Below are positions 19,526 through 28,380 of a stretch of 64,000 nt of DNA, piece by piece. The translations under genes and the position numbers were made by a program. The first letter of the stretch is position 1, and the number at the start of each line of letters is the position of its first letter. The notes beneath the pieces are model-generated. The model did no database searches. It was given only the letters and a program-made list of their open reading frames with translations, and had not been told where the DNA came from. The DNA comes from CAVVXX01 sp963707975 (GTDB lineage Bacteria > Pseudomonadota > Alphaproteobacteria > Micropepsales > Micropepsaceae), in the NCBI GenBank assembly GCA_963707975.1, contig OY970177.1, positions 1,612,001 through 1,676,000 of the forward strand, given 5' to 3'.

Positions 19526-19598
19526 TGCTTGCAACACGCCAATCGCGGACTTTTGCGGGACCTGAATCAGGCGGCCGACGGCGAGATTGACGACTTCA

Positions 19599-20090
19599 CT
19601 ACCGTCCCACGCTCGCGCCCAGGGTGACGAGAAGCTCGTCCAGTTGCTCGAACGTCTCGCCAAACCCACCTGTACTTCCGGAGGCGATGGCATTGTCGAG
19701 AGCTTCCTTCGTGGGATAGAGATCGTGCATAACGACAAGGGTCTCGGCACCTCGTTTCTCGAAGGTCACAGTGGTGACGGACCCACCTTGGCCACCTTCA
19801 TCATTCGTCCAGACGAGGCGGGAGTGCGGCGTCACTTCGATGTACCTACCGAAGAACTCCATAGGCTGCTCTGAGGCAGGGTGGCCAAACACGAAACGGT
19901 AGGTGCCTCCCGCACGAGCATCGGCCTCGCAGGAAATGAAGGACACACCAAACGACTTCGGTGCCCACCACCGCTTGAGCAGTTCGGGCTTGGTCCACGC
20001 CTCGAACACGATGCATGCCGGGCCGTTGAAGGTTCGCGTAACGACTAGCTCACGCTCGGACTTCCGTTCCACTGTCGTGCGGTTCTTCAT
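19599..20090 (-). CDS. AHSA1/SRPBCC-family protein
   Basis: START-like fold protein of 163 residues related to the Aha1 C-terminal domain. Recognisable are VVTRTFNGPACIVFEAWT, KRWWAPKSFGV, GRYIEVTPHSRLVWTN and the GGFGETFEQLDELL helix at the C-terminus. The ATG at 20090 is chosen, 10 bases after the stop of the ArsR gene. ArsR-AHSA1 pairs are common; the SRPBCC protein probably binds a small hydrophobic ligand, but this is family-level inference. A long frame on the opposite strand is a shadow. Confidence 0.88.
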   Translation of the reverse strand: MKNRTTVERKSERELVVTRTFNGPACIVFEAWTKPELLKRWWAPKSFGVSFISCEADARAGGTYRFVFGHPASEQPMEFFGRYIEVTPHSRLVWTNDEGGQGGSVTTVTFEKRGAETLVVMHDLYPTKEALDNAIASGSTGGFGETFEQLDELLVTLGASVGR

Positions 20091-20100
20091 GGTGCTAGGC

Positions 20101-20466
20101 TCACTCTCTCTTCTTGCGTCCATCGATCTTCTCCTTCCGTTTCAGTTCTTCGACAACCTTGTCGAGCTCGTCGAAGCGTGCGCCCCAGAGCTGGTGGTAC
20201 CTCTCGATCCATGCCGCCTCTTCCTCCAGTCGGCGCTGACCGAGCTTGCAGGTCCGCACGCGCCCGACCTTCTCCGTAGTGACGAGCCCGGCTTGCTCCA
20301 AGACGCCGACATGCTTCTTCATGCCTGTGAGGGTCATGTGGAACTTCTCGGCAAGGTCCGTGATCGAAGCGTCTGTACGCCCGAGCTGCTCCAGAACGCC
20401 GCGTCGGGTGGCGTCCGAGAGCGCGGCGAACGAGGCATTGAAGCGGACCCGGCTATACTGAACCAT
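20101..20466 (-). CDS. ArsR-family transcriptional repressor
   Basis: Winged-helix regulator of 121 residues. Features are FAALSDATRRGVLEQL, the recognition helix region FHMTLTGMKKHVGVLEQ and the wing LVTTEKVGRVRTC. There is no CxC metal motif in helix 3, so it is probably not a metal sensor. The start is MVQYSRVRFN at 20466; upstream in-frame sequence is non-coding and includes a dispersed repeat. A perfect palindrome covers the start codon (20455-20478). Co-directional with the AHSA1 gene, which it probably controls together with itself. Confidence 0.9.
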   Translation of the reverse strand: MVQYSRVRFNASFAALSDATRRGVLEQLGRTDASITDLAEKFHMTLTGMKKHVGVLEQAGLVTTEKVGRVRTCKLGQRRLEEEAAWIERYHQLWGARFDELDKVVEELKRKEKIDGRKKRE

Positions 20467-20478
20467 ACGGTTCAGTAT
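20455..20478. promoter_or_regulatory. Probable operator of the ArsR repressor
   Basis: Perfect inverted repeat ATACTGAACC-ATAC-GGTTCAGTAT. It spans the ATG of the ArsR gene (20464-20466), so binding would block both initiation of transcription and early translation of the arsR-AHSA1 operon. The inference rests on position and symmetry only. Confidence 0.7.
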
Positions 20479-20977
20479 GTAACACACGGATTGCCGGCAT
20501 GCAAGGGGTGGCCGAGCGCGCGCTGGGTTGCCGGCCACCTTCACTCCCAAATGGACCTCATTTCGATGCAGATCCGAAGGCTCGGCGATCCCCGGGCCCT
20601 TAGCTTTTTCTTGGAGGTCGGTTTCGGGCCAGATGCAAAGATGCCCGGACTGCTCGTCGTTGGCAATTTCTGCTGTTAATCGCCCTCTACGCGCCCTCTG
20701 AACAGAATACAGCATTCTGTTCACCAGGCATTTCCCAGAAGCCTCCATCTTTGGGGTGGAATTTCCGCGCGCATCGCGTCTGCTTTTGGCGAAAAGCAGA
20801 CATCCACCCGACTGACTGCTTTCGATTAAGAACGCACATTCCGTCGTTTGTCAGGTCAAAAAAATTGCTGCTGCCTTTATTCTCACAGTAGGATGCCATG
20901 AGCGAAGTTTACAGAATCGACAAGGATAACTAACATTCCTGTCGGCTTGGGGTTCTGGGGGGATACCGTCGATAAAG
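20479..20977. other. Intergenic stretch without recognised gene
   Basis: About 500 bases between the ArsR gene and the permease. It holds copy 2 of the dispersed palindrome (20778-20801) and short frames that come from this repeat. No gene or RNA recognised. Confidence 0.5.
20778..20801. repeat. Dispersed palindromic repeat, copy 2
   Basis: Perfect 10-base arms GTCTGCTTTT and AAAAGCAGAC with loop GGCG, followed by ATCCACC as in copy 1. Same design as copy 1 but with compensatory changes in both arms. Confidence 0.65.
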
Positions 20978-22426
20978 ATGCGTGGCACGGCGCTAGAGCA
21001 GCCCAATCCGATCGTAGCAGAGGAGCATGAGCTTCGCCGCGCACTTGGGCCGGTTAACCTCATCCTGATCGGTATTGGTTCGATCATCGGGTCAGGCATT
21101 TTCGTTTACACAGGAACGGCAGCGGCGGAACACGCGGGACCTGCGGTGATGCTCTCTTTCGTCATCGCCGGATTTGGCTGCCTCTTTGCCGGGCTTTGCT
21201 ACGCCGAGTTCGCCTCGATGATTCCGCAATCTGGCAGCGCCTATACCTATGCCTACGCCACCATGGGTCGCTTCATGGCGTGGTTTATAGGTTGGAACAT
21301 GGTACTGGAATATCTGGTGTCCGCCGCGGGCGTTGGCGCTGGCTGGTCCGGCTATCTCGTAAGTCTCCTCAATGACTTCCATATCCATTTGCCCACGGCT
21401 TTCACAAGCGCGCCGCTTGCTGGCAATGGATTCAACAATATTCACCTGACGGGAGCGCTCTTCAATCTTCCCGCGGTCGCTCTTATCGCCCTGCTGACGA
21501 CGTTTTTAGTAGTGGGCGTAAAGGAATCGGCACGTTTCAACGGGCTTATGGTTGCGATAAAGGTGTGCATCGTCGTTGCCGTGATCGTCTTCGGCTTGTC
21601 CTATGTTCACGCGAGAAATCTCGAGCCGTTCATCCCGCCCAACCAGGGCCAGTTTGGAAAATTCGGCATCACTGGCATTCTGGCCGCTTCTAGTATTGCC
21701 TTCTTTGCTTATATCGGCTTCGAAGCAGTGTCGGTGGCCGCCCAGGAAGCCCGCAACCCACGCCGCGATCTGCCTATCGGAATACTGGGTTCGCTCGGCA
21801 TCTGCACCGCCCTATACATGCTGATGGCTCTGGTGCTGACCGGTATCACCGACTGGCGCACGCTCGATGTCACCAGCCCCGTTTCATTTGCAGTCTCCAA
21901 GATCGAAGGTCTTAAATGGCTGGTTATCCCCATCGATATCGGTGCCGTTGTGGGACTGGCTTCGGTGGTTTTCATCTCGCTGTACGGCCAGTCGCGAGTC
22001 TTCTACTCAATGGCAAGAGACGGCTTTTTGCCTCCCGCATTTTCCAGCGTGCATCGCACATTTAAGACACCGCATAGGGGCACCATCATCATCGGCATAT
22101 TCGCGGCGGCTCTTGCGGCGGTATTTCCTTTCGATGTACTTGCCGACCTCGTTTCGATAGGAACGCTCGCCGCTTTCATTGCCGTGTGCGTTGGGATCAT
22201 TGTTCTACGAATCCAGGCACCCAAGGCGCGCAGACAATTCCGCACGCCCTACGTTTGGTTTTCAGCTCCTGCCGGCATTATTATTTGCGGCGTCATGATG
22301 CTCAGCCTGGGTTGGGCCACCTGGGCCCGGCTGATAATCTGGACGGCGATCGGGCTTGCTATCTTCTTCACCTACGGCATCAAGCACGCGGCACCATCCA
22401 AGTGGAAGGTCAAAAATGAAAGCTGA
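20978..22426 (+). CDS. APC-family amino acid permease
   Basis: Inner-membrane amino acid transporter of the amino acid-polyamine-organocation superfamily, 482 residues with about 12 hydrophobic segments. The signature ILIGIGSIIGSGIFVYTG in the first segment, YAEFASMIPQSGSAYTYAY and the segment-6 block FFAYIGFEAVSVAAQEARNP are clear. The sequence is closest in look to the cationic amino acid transporter (CAT/YfnA) branch; the substrate is not proven. The ATG at 20978 has only a weak RBS (GGGGGATA, distant), so the exact start is uncertain. Confidence 0.9.
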   Translation: MRGTALEQPNPIVAEEHELRRALGPVNLILIGIGSIIGSGIFVYTGTAAAEHAGPAVMLSFVIAGFGCLFAGLCYAEFASMIPQSGSAYTYAYATMGRFMAWFIGWNMVLEYLVSAAGVGAGWSGYLVSLLNDFHIHLPTAFTSAPLAGNGFNNIHLTGALFNLPAVALIALLTTFLVVGVKESARFNGLMVAIKVCIVVAVIVFGLSYVHARNLEPFIPPNQGQFGKFGITGILAASSIAFFAYIGFEAVSVAAQEARNPRRDLPIGILGSLGICTALYMLMALVLTGITDWRTLDVTSPVSFAVSKIEGLKWLVIPIDIGAVVGLASVVFISLYGQSRVFYSMARDGFLPPAFSSVHRTFKTPHRGTIIIGIFAAALAAVFPFDVLADLVSIGTLAAFIAVCVGIIVLRIQAPKARRQFRTPYVWFSAPAGIIICGVMMLSLGWATWARLIIWTAIGLAIFFTYGIKHAAPSKWKVKNES

Positions 22427-22512
22427 TGGCTACTGTGACCTTACGCTACCCAATCCGATATCCCACTATCGAGTTTGCAGAGCGGGGAAATCGCGGTGAG
22501 TTCCGCAGGTGA

Positions 22513-22546
22513 GGAATATCCGCTTCTGGCGATAAGCGGATATTCC
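22513..22546. repeat. Dispersed palindromic repeat, copy 3
   Basis: Perfect 13-base arms GGAATATCCGCTT and AAGCGGATATTCC with loop CTGGCGAT, 86 bases behind the permease stop. It could fold into a strong hairpin and end the transcript, but there is no T tract. Confidence 0.7.
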
Positions 22547-22661
22547 AGTACCGCAATCTCTCGGTGTCCGCCTCTGAGGTGCGACTACAAATGAGCTAAG
22601 ATCCATATATAGTTCTTGAGGGTTGGGTGTCGCCTTTGAAAAGCTCCAGACGTTGAACGAC

Positions 22662-23048
22662 ATGATCAGAAATTTCAGAGACCATTCGGCAAATGAGCGG
22701 ACATTCCTGGCTTGGGTACGTACCGCTATCGCGGTAATGGCTTTCGGATTTCTCGTCGAAAAGTTTGACCTCTTTCTGGAATTTGCCGCTTCGTCGATGA
22801 CTGGCCGTACGCTGTCATTGCCAGGTCATGAATTTGGCGACATAGCTGGACTGGCGCTCATTGTTCTCGGCACAGCGATGATTGCTGTGGCGGCCGCTCG
22901 CTTTCTTATTATAGCAAAGAACATCGATCGCGAGGAGCCGTATCCGGGCACGGGCACACGGATCGACGTAGCGCTTGCCTTTCTTCTGGTCCTTCTGGGA
23001 TGCGCTCTATTTCTTTATTTGTCGCACGCCATTTTCACACGGGTGTGA
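22662..23048 (+). CDS. DUF202 family membrane protein (YidH type)
   Basis: 128 residues with the family signature NERTFLAWVRTAIAVMAFGF and three hydrophobic segments (first at about 20-40, second at 65-90, third near the C-terminus). Inner-membrane protein of unknown function. The ATG at 22662 (MIRNFRDHSANERTF) is the family start; a TTG 13 codons earlier is possible. No GGAAC-type promoter is seen upstream. Confidence 0.8.
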   Translation: MIRNFRDHSANERTFLAWVRTAIAVMAFGFLVEKFDLFLEFAASSMTGRTLSLPGHEFGDIAGLALIVLGTAMIAVAAARFLIIAKNIDREEPYPGTGTRIDVALAFLLVLLGCALFLYLSHAIFTRV

Positions 23049-23220
23049 GCCCGGCAGGCGTCGGCTCTCTCACTGATAACGTCGGCATCGTGCACCGGTG
23101 CTACGGATCAATTCGGTCGTTCCGACCTTCGCTTAATATCCGGCTTAGCTATAAGCGAAACGCGCGGGGGGCCCATGGCTTACCGCGCGCTTCGTATCTG
23201 CACTCTATAGCGATTTCTTG

Positions 23221-23889
23221 TCAGGTTTTCGATTGGACAACGGGAAGAGCCTTAACTTCATTCTTGCTCAGACTCGTAACCAGAATATTTCGTCCCTTCA
23301 GATAGGTCATGTCTTTTGCACCAATGGGGACGACGCGCTCTCCGAATCCGAGAAACCCGCCAGTAGTTATATCGACGGTTTTAGGCAGATCATTGCTACC
23401 TGTTTTCACTGACTTCACCTCGCCAAGCACCCACCCATCTCTCGTCTCGACAGACGCACTCGATAAAGTTTGATCAGGGTTGTTAATTTCTTTGAGCGGA
23501 ATTCCAGACGCGAGCTCACGGTCAGTAAATGCCGCACGTTTCGTATACATTGCACGCATGATCTCATTTCCTACACGCGAAGCCATGCGATTTATCTTGC
23601 TGCGATCTATGCCAGGAGTCTTTGCGGTCGTCCGGTCGATACCTTTACTTTCGGCATATTTGGCCCGCGAGGTCGCCGCCGATGCAATGTGACGGATATG
23701 ACGTCCACGATATCCTTCTGCTTGCCAAAGAGAATCTCTATTTAGTCTTTGCGTTTCACGAACTTCGCGTGTGTTCCTCACTGAGGATGGGGAATTAACA
23801 TTTTGCGAATCAGCACTACTAGGACCCGCAAGTGAAACTGCGAGCGCAAGCGCGGCGCCGCTTACTAAAATCACCTGTTTACGTCTCAT
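23221..23889 (-). CDS. Exported PRC-barrel-like protein
   Basis: About 222 residues. An N-terminal signal peptide (VILVSGAALALAVSLAGPSSA) is followed by a polar Ser/Arg-rich region and a C-terminal PRC-barrel-like segment (GWVLGEVKSVKTGS ... FGERVVPIGAKDMTYL). The ATG at 23889 is chosen because AAGGAG lies 7-8 bases upstream; an ATG two codons earlier is too close to it. A perfect EcfG-type promoter lies 68 bases upstream, so stress induction is likely. Function unknown. Confidence 0.7.
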   Translation of the reverse strand: MRRKQVILVSGAALALAVSLAGPSSADSQNVNSPSSVRNTREVRETQRLNRDSLWQAEGYRGRHIRHIASAATSRAKYAESKGIDRTTAKTPGIDRSKINRMASRVGNEIMRAMYTKRAAFTDRELASGIPLKEINNPDQTLSSASVETRDGWVLGEVKSVKTGSNDLPKTVDITTGGFLGFGERVVPIGAKDMTYLKGRNILVTSLSKNEVKALPVVQSKT

Positions 23890-23956
23890 AGCCATTCTCC
23901 TTCTAGCCAAGGTCAAGATAATGGCTTGCAAGCCTATATGCTTCGATGGGAAATTA

Positions 23957-23981
23957 AACGCGCAAACAGCGGGATGGTTCC
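23957..23981 (-). promoter_or_regulatory. EcfG-type promoter for the exported PRC-barrel-like gene
   Basis: On the minus strand GGAAC (23981-23977), 16 bases, CGTT (23960-23957). Matches the alphaproteobacterial general-stress sigma consensus exactly; start codon 68 bases downstream. Confidence 0.75.
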
Positions 23982-24156
23982 TCGCTACCAAGGGGCCTCT
24001 TACCAACTCCTAATGCTGAAAACTTCTGCCCCGGGTGAGTAGCGGACATGTCAACTTTTATTGTTGCCCGCGGCCGGTACTTTGAGCCAGCGATGTGAGA
24101 TTTTTGGCGCAACGGGCGCATACCAAGATCCCCCATGAGAGAGCGCCCGTTATCAG

Positions 24157-24181
24157 GGAACATTAGGGCATTTAATGGGTT
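24157..24181 (+). promoter_or_regulatory. Possible EcfG-type promoter (one mismatch) for the DUF4142 gene
   Basis: GGAAC, 16 bases, GGTT (consensus CGTT), 41 bases before the DUF4142 start. Weaker than the other sites. Confidence 0.4.
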
Positions 24182-24222
24182 TTGTTTGTGGGGGTAGGGG
24201 ATAGGGGACAAGGAAGAGGAGT

Positions 24223-24987
24223 ATGTTCATGCGCGGCAACATGATGCTTGTGTCAATCGCAATCGCCTCTCTCACGATATTATCTGGCTGCAGTAAGCCT
24301 TCCAATCAGTCCGGCAATGTCAGCGCCGAAGCTGGGCAATTCTCCCCCTCCACTAGCGCTACGACCAACGTGGATGCCCGGTCAGACCAAACTTCACCGC
24401 GCGCGTCGGTGGGGAAGAGCAATGAAGATCGTGACGCCGCCCCTGGGATTGCAGCGCGCGTACGAGCAGAATACATCACCAAAAAGAATGCAGCCCTGGT
24501 AGGGGCTGTGCCGGGAGTAAGCGATATTGGCTTCGCTACGAATGCCGCAATGGGCGACATCTATGCCATCGCCACCAGTAGAATGGCAATTGAACGTTCC
24601 CAATCAGAACGCGTGAAACAATTTGCGCGAGAAACGATCGAATTGAAAAGTGCGGAACTTTCCAAACTCAAAGGTGCTTTGCCGCCGAATATTTCCATGA
24701 GTTTGCCGACAGATCTTGATATTCAACACGCTAAAATGATGGATGACCTTAAACACGCGGCCGATCAAGATTTCGACAATTTATATCTCGCGCAACAATG
24801 GGAGATGCAACAGAAAGCGGAAGGCAGATATAAGAATTATGTCCAATATGGTGATGAGACGATGCTGAAGAGGTTCGCGCAAGACTCCTTGCCCACGATC
24901 AAATTGCAGCTTGAACAAATGGCTAATCTCACCTCGCACAAGCAACTGGTGTCCTACATTCTAAAGCGGACACGAACGCACGATTAG
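24223..24987 (+). CDS. DUF4142-domain lipoprotein
   Basis: 254-residue lipoprotein: signal peptide with lipobox SGC (LTILSGCSKP), then a Ser/Thr-rich linker (residues 25-75), then a helical DUF4142-like domain (IATSRMAIERS, SERVKQFARETIELKSAE, MMDDLKHA, YVQYGDETMLKRFAQDSLP). DUF4142 folds as a ferritin-like helical bundle, often in stress-induced envelope proteins; metal binding is not evident here. RBS AGGAAGAGGAG. The ATG at 24229 is an equally good start. Weak stress-type promoter upstream. Confidence 0.78.
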   Translation: MFMRGNMMLVSIAIASLTILSGCSKPSNQSGNVSAEAGQFSPSTSATTNVDARSDQTSPRASVGKSNEDRDAAPGIAARVRAEYITKKNAALVGAVPGVSDIGFATNAAMGDIYAIATSRMAIERSQSERVKQFARETIELKSAELSKLKGALPPNISMSLPTDLDIQHAKMMDDLKHAADQDFDNLYLAQQWEMQQKAEGRYKNYVQYGDETMLKRFAQDSLPTIKLQLEQMANLTSHKQLVSYILKRTRTHD

Positions 24988-25359
24988 CGATCGAGATGCT
25001 TTGATGTGGATTTGGCGTCCGCGAGTGTATGGGAGGCGCATAACGAGTCACCGACCGCCGATGTACTTCGAAAACCCAAGGCCGTACGACTCATAATCAC
25101 TGCATCGCTCCCTGGATGGGCAGCAAACTCGTCTCACACCCACAAGGGTATGACACCGCTTGGCGAATATTAAGAGATACGCGTTGGCGCAATTCGACCA
25201 GATTACGCTTTAAAGTCGCAATTACTGCCCTAGGTCACCTTCCACTGAAGTGCTAAGATGACAAATCGCCAGCATCTACAGAGGGCATCGGCGACAGAGA
25301 GACAAAGACGCCGCGCGGCGTTGGCGGACTCCCGCTCTGTCGAGCTTGGGGGAGATGCA
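24988..25359. other. Intergenic stretch without recognised gene
   Basis: About 370 bases, AT-rich relative to the core. No gene, RNA or clear promoter recognised. Confidence 0.4.
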
Positions 25360-25548
25360 ATGCCGGAGTACCGCTGCTATCTGATGAACGTTGGCCATAT
25401 TATCACTGTTAAGGAAATCAAGGCGGATAATGATATCCAGGCAATTGGGTTGGGAAAAATTGCATTTGAGCTCCAAAGAGCCCACAGCACGGGGTTTGAG
25501 GTATGGGAGCGAGATCGAATAGTTCATCGCTTCATCGACCAAGTGTGA
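25360..25548 (+). CDS. Small conserved hypothetical protein (MPEYRCY type)
   Basis: 62 residues, starting MPEYRCYLMNVGHI and ending FEVWERDRIVHRFI. Small soluble proteins with this start and end are widespread in Rhizobiales-like genomes; function unknown. The ATG at 25360 follows GGGGGAGA; the longer frame upstream (25258) has no family resemblance. Confidence 0.65.
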   Translation: MPEYRCYLMNVGHIITVKEIKADNDIQAIGLGKIAFELQRAHSTGFEVWERDRIVHRFIDQV

Positions 25549-25665
25549 ATACCAGGACTTGACCACTCAGGCGCGAGCTGCTCGTTCCGTTCAATCCTGG
25601 CGACAGGCCCGAAGCATTACCCTCGTCAAAATCCACTCAGGGTGAGTACGCAAGATCTCCAAGGA

Positions 25666-25863
25666 TTAATGCAAGCCTCCGCTATGGGTTTTAATATTGG
25701 TTTTCAAAAGACCAAGTCCCAAGACCAGAAAAATCAAGAACAATGCAGTGAAACAGAAGAACAGGATCTGCGCGATACCGATCGAGGCACTCGCACTCCC
25801 CGAAAACCCTAGTGCACCTGCCGAAAGGCCGATGATCAGGAATACCACTGCCCATCTGAGCAT
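25666..25863 (-). CDS. DUF1328/UPF0391 small membrane protein
   Basis: 65 residues with two hydrophobic helices (LRWAVVFLIIGLSAGALGF and ILFFCFTALFLIFLVLGLGL) and the family glycine pattern. Inner-membrane protein of unknown function, often stress-induced. A perfect EcfG-type promoter lies 36 bases upstream of the ATG. A second member is at 33249-33425. Confidence 0.8.
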   Translation of the reverse strand: MLRWAVVFLIIGLSAGALGFSGSASASIGIAQILFFCFTALFLIFLVLGLGLLKTNIKTHSGGLH

Positions 25864-25898
25864 GACGACACTCCATCCTTTTCTCGCTCTTTGGTGAA

Positions 25899-25923
25899 AA
25901 CGCGTATGGGTAGATTATGTTCC
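25899..25923 (-). promoter_or_regulatory. EcfG-type promoter for the first DUF1328 gene
   Basis: Minus strand GGAAC (25923-25919), 16 bases, CGTT (25902-25899); start codon at 25863. Confidence 0.75.
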
Positions 25924-26036
25924 GCGCACGGATCGCGCTCGACATTGATGCAACTAGTGGGCGTTAGCTCTCACTCGAATGCGCAGGTTGGAAATTGGAG
26001 AGAGGTTAATTTGCAGCCGGGCATGACCGAGCGGAG

Positions 26037-26061
26037 GGAACAGGAAAAGCATCAAGACGTT
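26037..26061 (+). promoter_or_regulatory. EcfG-type promoter for the MscS-like gene
   Basis: GGAAC (26037-26041), 16 bases, CGTT (26058-26061); start codon 44 bases downstream. Confidence 0.75.
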
Positions 26062-26104
26062 TTATTTCATAACTTGGCCGCGCGAGAGCGGTAACAGGAA
26101 AACT

Positions 26105-26893
26105 ATGGATCTTGAGCACGCCACTATCGTTACTTTCATCCTCGATAAGGGTCTTGATGTCGTTGCCGCTGTCGCGATTCTCATCGCGGGCTGGATAGCA
26201 TCAGATTGGGCAGCGCGCGGTGTTAATCGCCTTCTCGACCGCCCACGCATTGACGAGACATTACGGCCGTTACTCGTTTCATTCGTCAGATATCTGATTT
26301 TGATCCTCACGCTTCTGGCTGTGCTCGACCGCTTCGGTGTCCAGACGGCCAGCCTCATCGCCATGCTGGGGGCAGCGGGGCTAGCAATTGGTCTAGCGCT
26401 GCAGGGTGTGCTTTCGAACGTGGCCGCAAGTGTGATGTTGCTACTGTCGCGGCCATATCGTGTTGGCGAGGTCGTAACAATCGGTGGCCAGACAGGAGAG
26501 GTGCGCGAGATCAACCTGTTTCACACTATGCTGCTTACCGGTGGCATGAACTACGTTGTCATTCCCAATGCGATGGTGTTTGGCGGGGTCATTATAAATA
26601 TCAGCCGCGAGCCAACGCGCCGAATTGAGTTTACAGTATTTATCGACTATGCGGCGGATGTCGAAAAGGCGGTTCAAGTGGCGCGTGAAGTAATTGAGGC
26701 TGACTCGCGCGTGCTACGATCCCCGCCGCCTGTGGCCGCTGTGGGTGCCATCGGCGAATCTACGATCAGCATTATTATTCGTGCATCCGTGCGTAACGCG
26801 GATTTCGACCAGACGCTCTTCGACCTTCAAAAGGCCGTCAAGCAGGCCTTCGACCGTGCGAAGATACCTGGCAAGCAGCTGAGAGCGGCTTAG
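26105..26893 (+). CDS. MscS-family mechanosensitive channel
   Basis: Small-conductance mechanosensitive channel of the inner membrane, 262 residues. Three N-terminal hydrophobic helices end in the pore helix region MLGAAGLAIGLALQGVLSN, the Gly/Ala-rich TM3 hallmark. The beta domain follows with RPYRVGEVVTIGGQTGEV and VVIPNAMVFGG. Length is close to E. coli MscS. RBS AGGA. The perfect EcfG-type promoter upstream links it to osmotic/general stress, as do the trehalose genes nearby. Confidence 0.93.
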   Translation: MDLEHATIVTFILDKGLDVVAAVAILIAGWIASDWAARGVNRLLDRPRIDETLRPLLVSFVRYLILILTLLAVLDRFGVQTASLIAMLGAAGLAIGLALQGVLSNVAASVMLLLSRPYRVGEVVTIGGQTGEVREINLFHTMLLTGGMNYVVIPNAMVFGGVIINISREPTRRIEFTVFIDYAADVEKAVQVAREVIEADSRVLRSPPPVAAVGAIGESTISIIIRASVRNADFDQTLFDLQKAVKQAFDRAKIPGKQLRAA

Positions 26894-26946
26894 TTTCGAA
26901 CATTTGAAGGCAACGTCACCTGCCCAAATTGATGTCACCTGTTGCT

Positions 26947-28380
26947 TTAAAGGCAAGCGCTATATTGTTTTGGCCCCTTGCGATTTATCTCGGGCGCTAA
27001 ATCAGCAGCGGAAGCTTGTGTGAGTTTAGAAATGAACTTATCGCCCCACGTTGTTATGTTATTTTCCAAGAGCGTCTTTATGAGCATTGCGTGACGCGCA
27101 AGCCGTTCTTCGAGTCGCATTTCAAAGGCGCGCGCAATAGCGCCACCGACGCCCTCGGGGTCGTAAGGATTAACCAGGAGCGCCGCTTCCATTTCCGCAG
27201 CAGAACCTGCAAAGCGCGAGAGAATTAGTGTGCCGGGATTTTCACTGTCCTGTGCGGCCACATATTCCTTCGCCACCAGATTCATTCCGTCCCGCAGCGG
27301 TGTCACCAAGCCCACGCGTGCGGTTCGGTACAGTCCTGCAAGGGCCGTGCGGCTATAGGCTCGATTCACATAGCGTATAGGGGTCCAGGACACATCACCG
27401 TAGTTACCGTTGATGCGACCTGCGGCCGCGTCGACGAGCCGATTCATCTCTGCGTACTCTGGAACATTGGATCGACTTTTCGGAGTAATCTGCAAGTAGC
27501 TGACCTTACTTCTCCATTCTGGAGCGGCGACCAAGAATCGCTCGAATGCCTCCATGCGTAGCGTAATGCCTTTGGAATAATCGAGACGATCCACACCAAT
27601 CATTATCTGTGCACCTCGTACACTGTCGATCACACGTCTGACGAAGGGTGATTGGGCGGCGCGTCGAGCGGTTGCTGCGAATTCAGCCGTCTCGATCCCA
27701 ACTGGAAAAGCACCAATTCGCACCATGCGCTCCCGTGTGCGGAAACTGCGCCCTTCGTCACCTACCAGTTTGACTTCTTGCGCCAAATAGCGCGCGAAAT
27801 TATCGGCATCACCATCAGTCTGAAATCCCACCAAATCGTAATGGCAAAGTGCAGGGATGAGCTGCTCGTGGTTTGGGAGTGCTGTTAGAATTTCAGGGGG
27901 CGGTAAGGGTATATGAAGGAAAAACCCAATTTTGTTCTGGTGTCCGCGTACCCGGATTTCCTGTGCCAGCGGCATCAAATGGTAATCATGAACCCAGATA
28001 ATATCGTCCGGGCGTAATATTTTCTGCAGCTCACCTGCAAAGTAACTGTTCACGCGAAGGTAGCCGCTAAGGTCACGTCGTGAAAACTCAGCCAAATCGA
28101 GTCTGTAATGTAAAATTGGCCACAACACCCGATTGGCAAATCCGCCATAATATTCGTTGAAATCCTCTTCTGAGAGATCGGTGACGATGTAGGAAATACC
28201 ACCGCGCGTCAGCGTGGCAGTCTCGAGGTGTGACAGTTTACCGACGCGGCCACTCCAGCCGAACCAAACTCCGGGATGGCGCTTCAAGGTTGCGCGCACT
28301 GCGACTTCGAGTCCGCCGACACGACCTCCTTCGTCGCTAGGAACCGACACCCGGTTTGAAACCACAATTAACCGCGCCAA
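26947..28380 (-). CDS. otsA: Trehalose-6-phosphate synthase
   Basis: GT20 enzyme joining UDP-glucose and glucose 6-phosphate; 477 residues. Family blocks are LIVVSNRVSVPS, GWSGRVG, VHDYHLMPLAQEIR, GFFLHIPLPPPEI, GVDRLDYSKGI and DGMNLVAKEYVA. Last gene of the otsB-GH15-otsA cluster; its start overlaps the GH15 gene end by 13 bases, indicating one mRNA. Makes the osmoprotectant precursor. Confidence 0.97.
   Translation of the reverse strand: MARLIVVSNRVSVPSDEGGRVGGLEVAVRATLKRHPGVWFGWSGRVGKLSHLETATLTRGGISYIVTDLSEEDFNEYYGGFANRVLWPILHYRLDLAEFSRRDLSGYLRVNSYFAGELQKILRPDDIIWVHDYHLMPLAQEIRVRGHQNKIGFFLHIPLPPPEILTALPNHEQLIPALCHYDLVGFQTDGDADNFARYLAQEVKLVGDEGRSFRTRERMVRIGAFPVGIETAEFAATARRAAQSPFVRRVIDSVRGAQIMIGVDRLDYSKGITLRMEAFERFLVAAPEWRSKVSYLQITPKSRSNVPEYAEMNRLVDAAAGRINGNYGDVSWTPIRYVNRAYSRTALAGLYRTARVGLVTPLRDGMNLVAKEYVAAQDSENPGTLILSRFAGSAAEMEAALLVNPYDPEGVGGAIARAFEMRLEERLARHAMLIKTLLENNITTWGDKFISKLTQASAADLAPEINRKGPKQYSACL

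Noticed and set aside
19903..20679. 258-residue plus-strand frame
   Set aside because: Antisense of the AHSA1 and ArsR genes; those have clear family motifs, RBS spacing and an operator.
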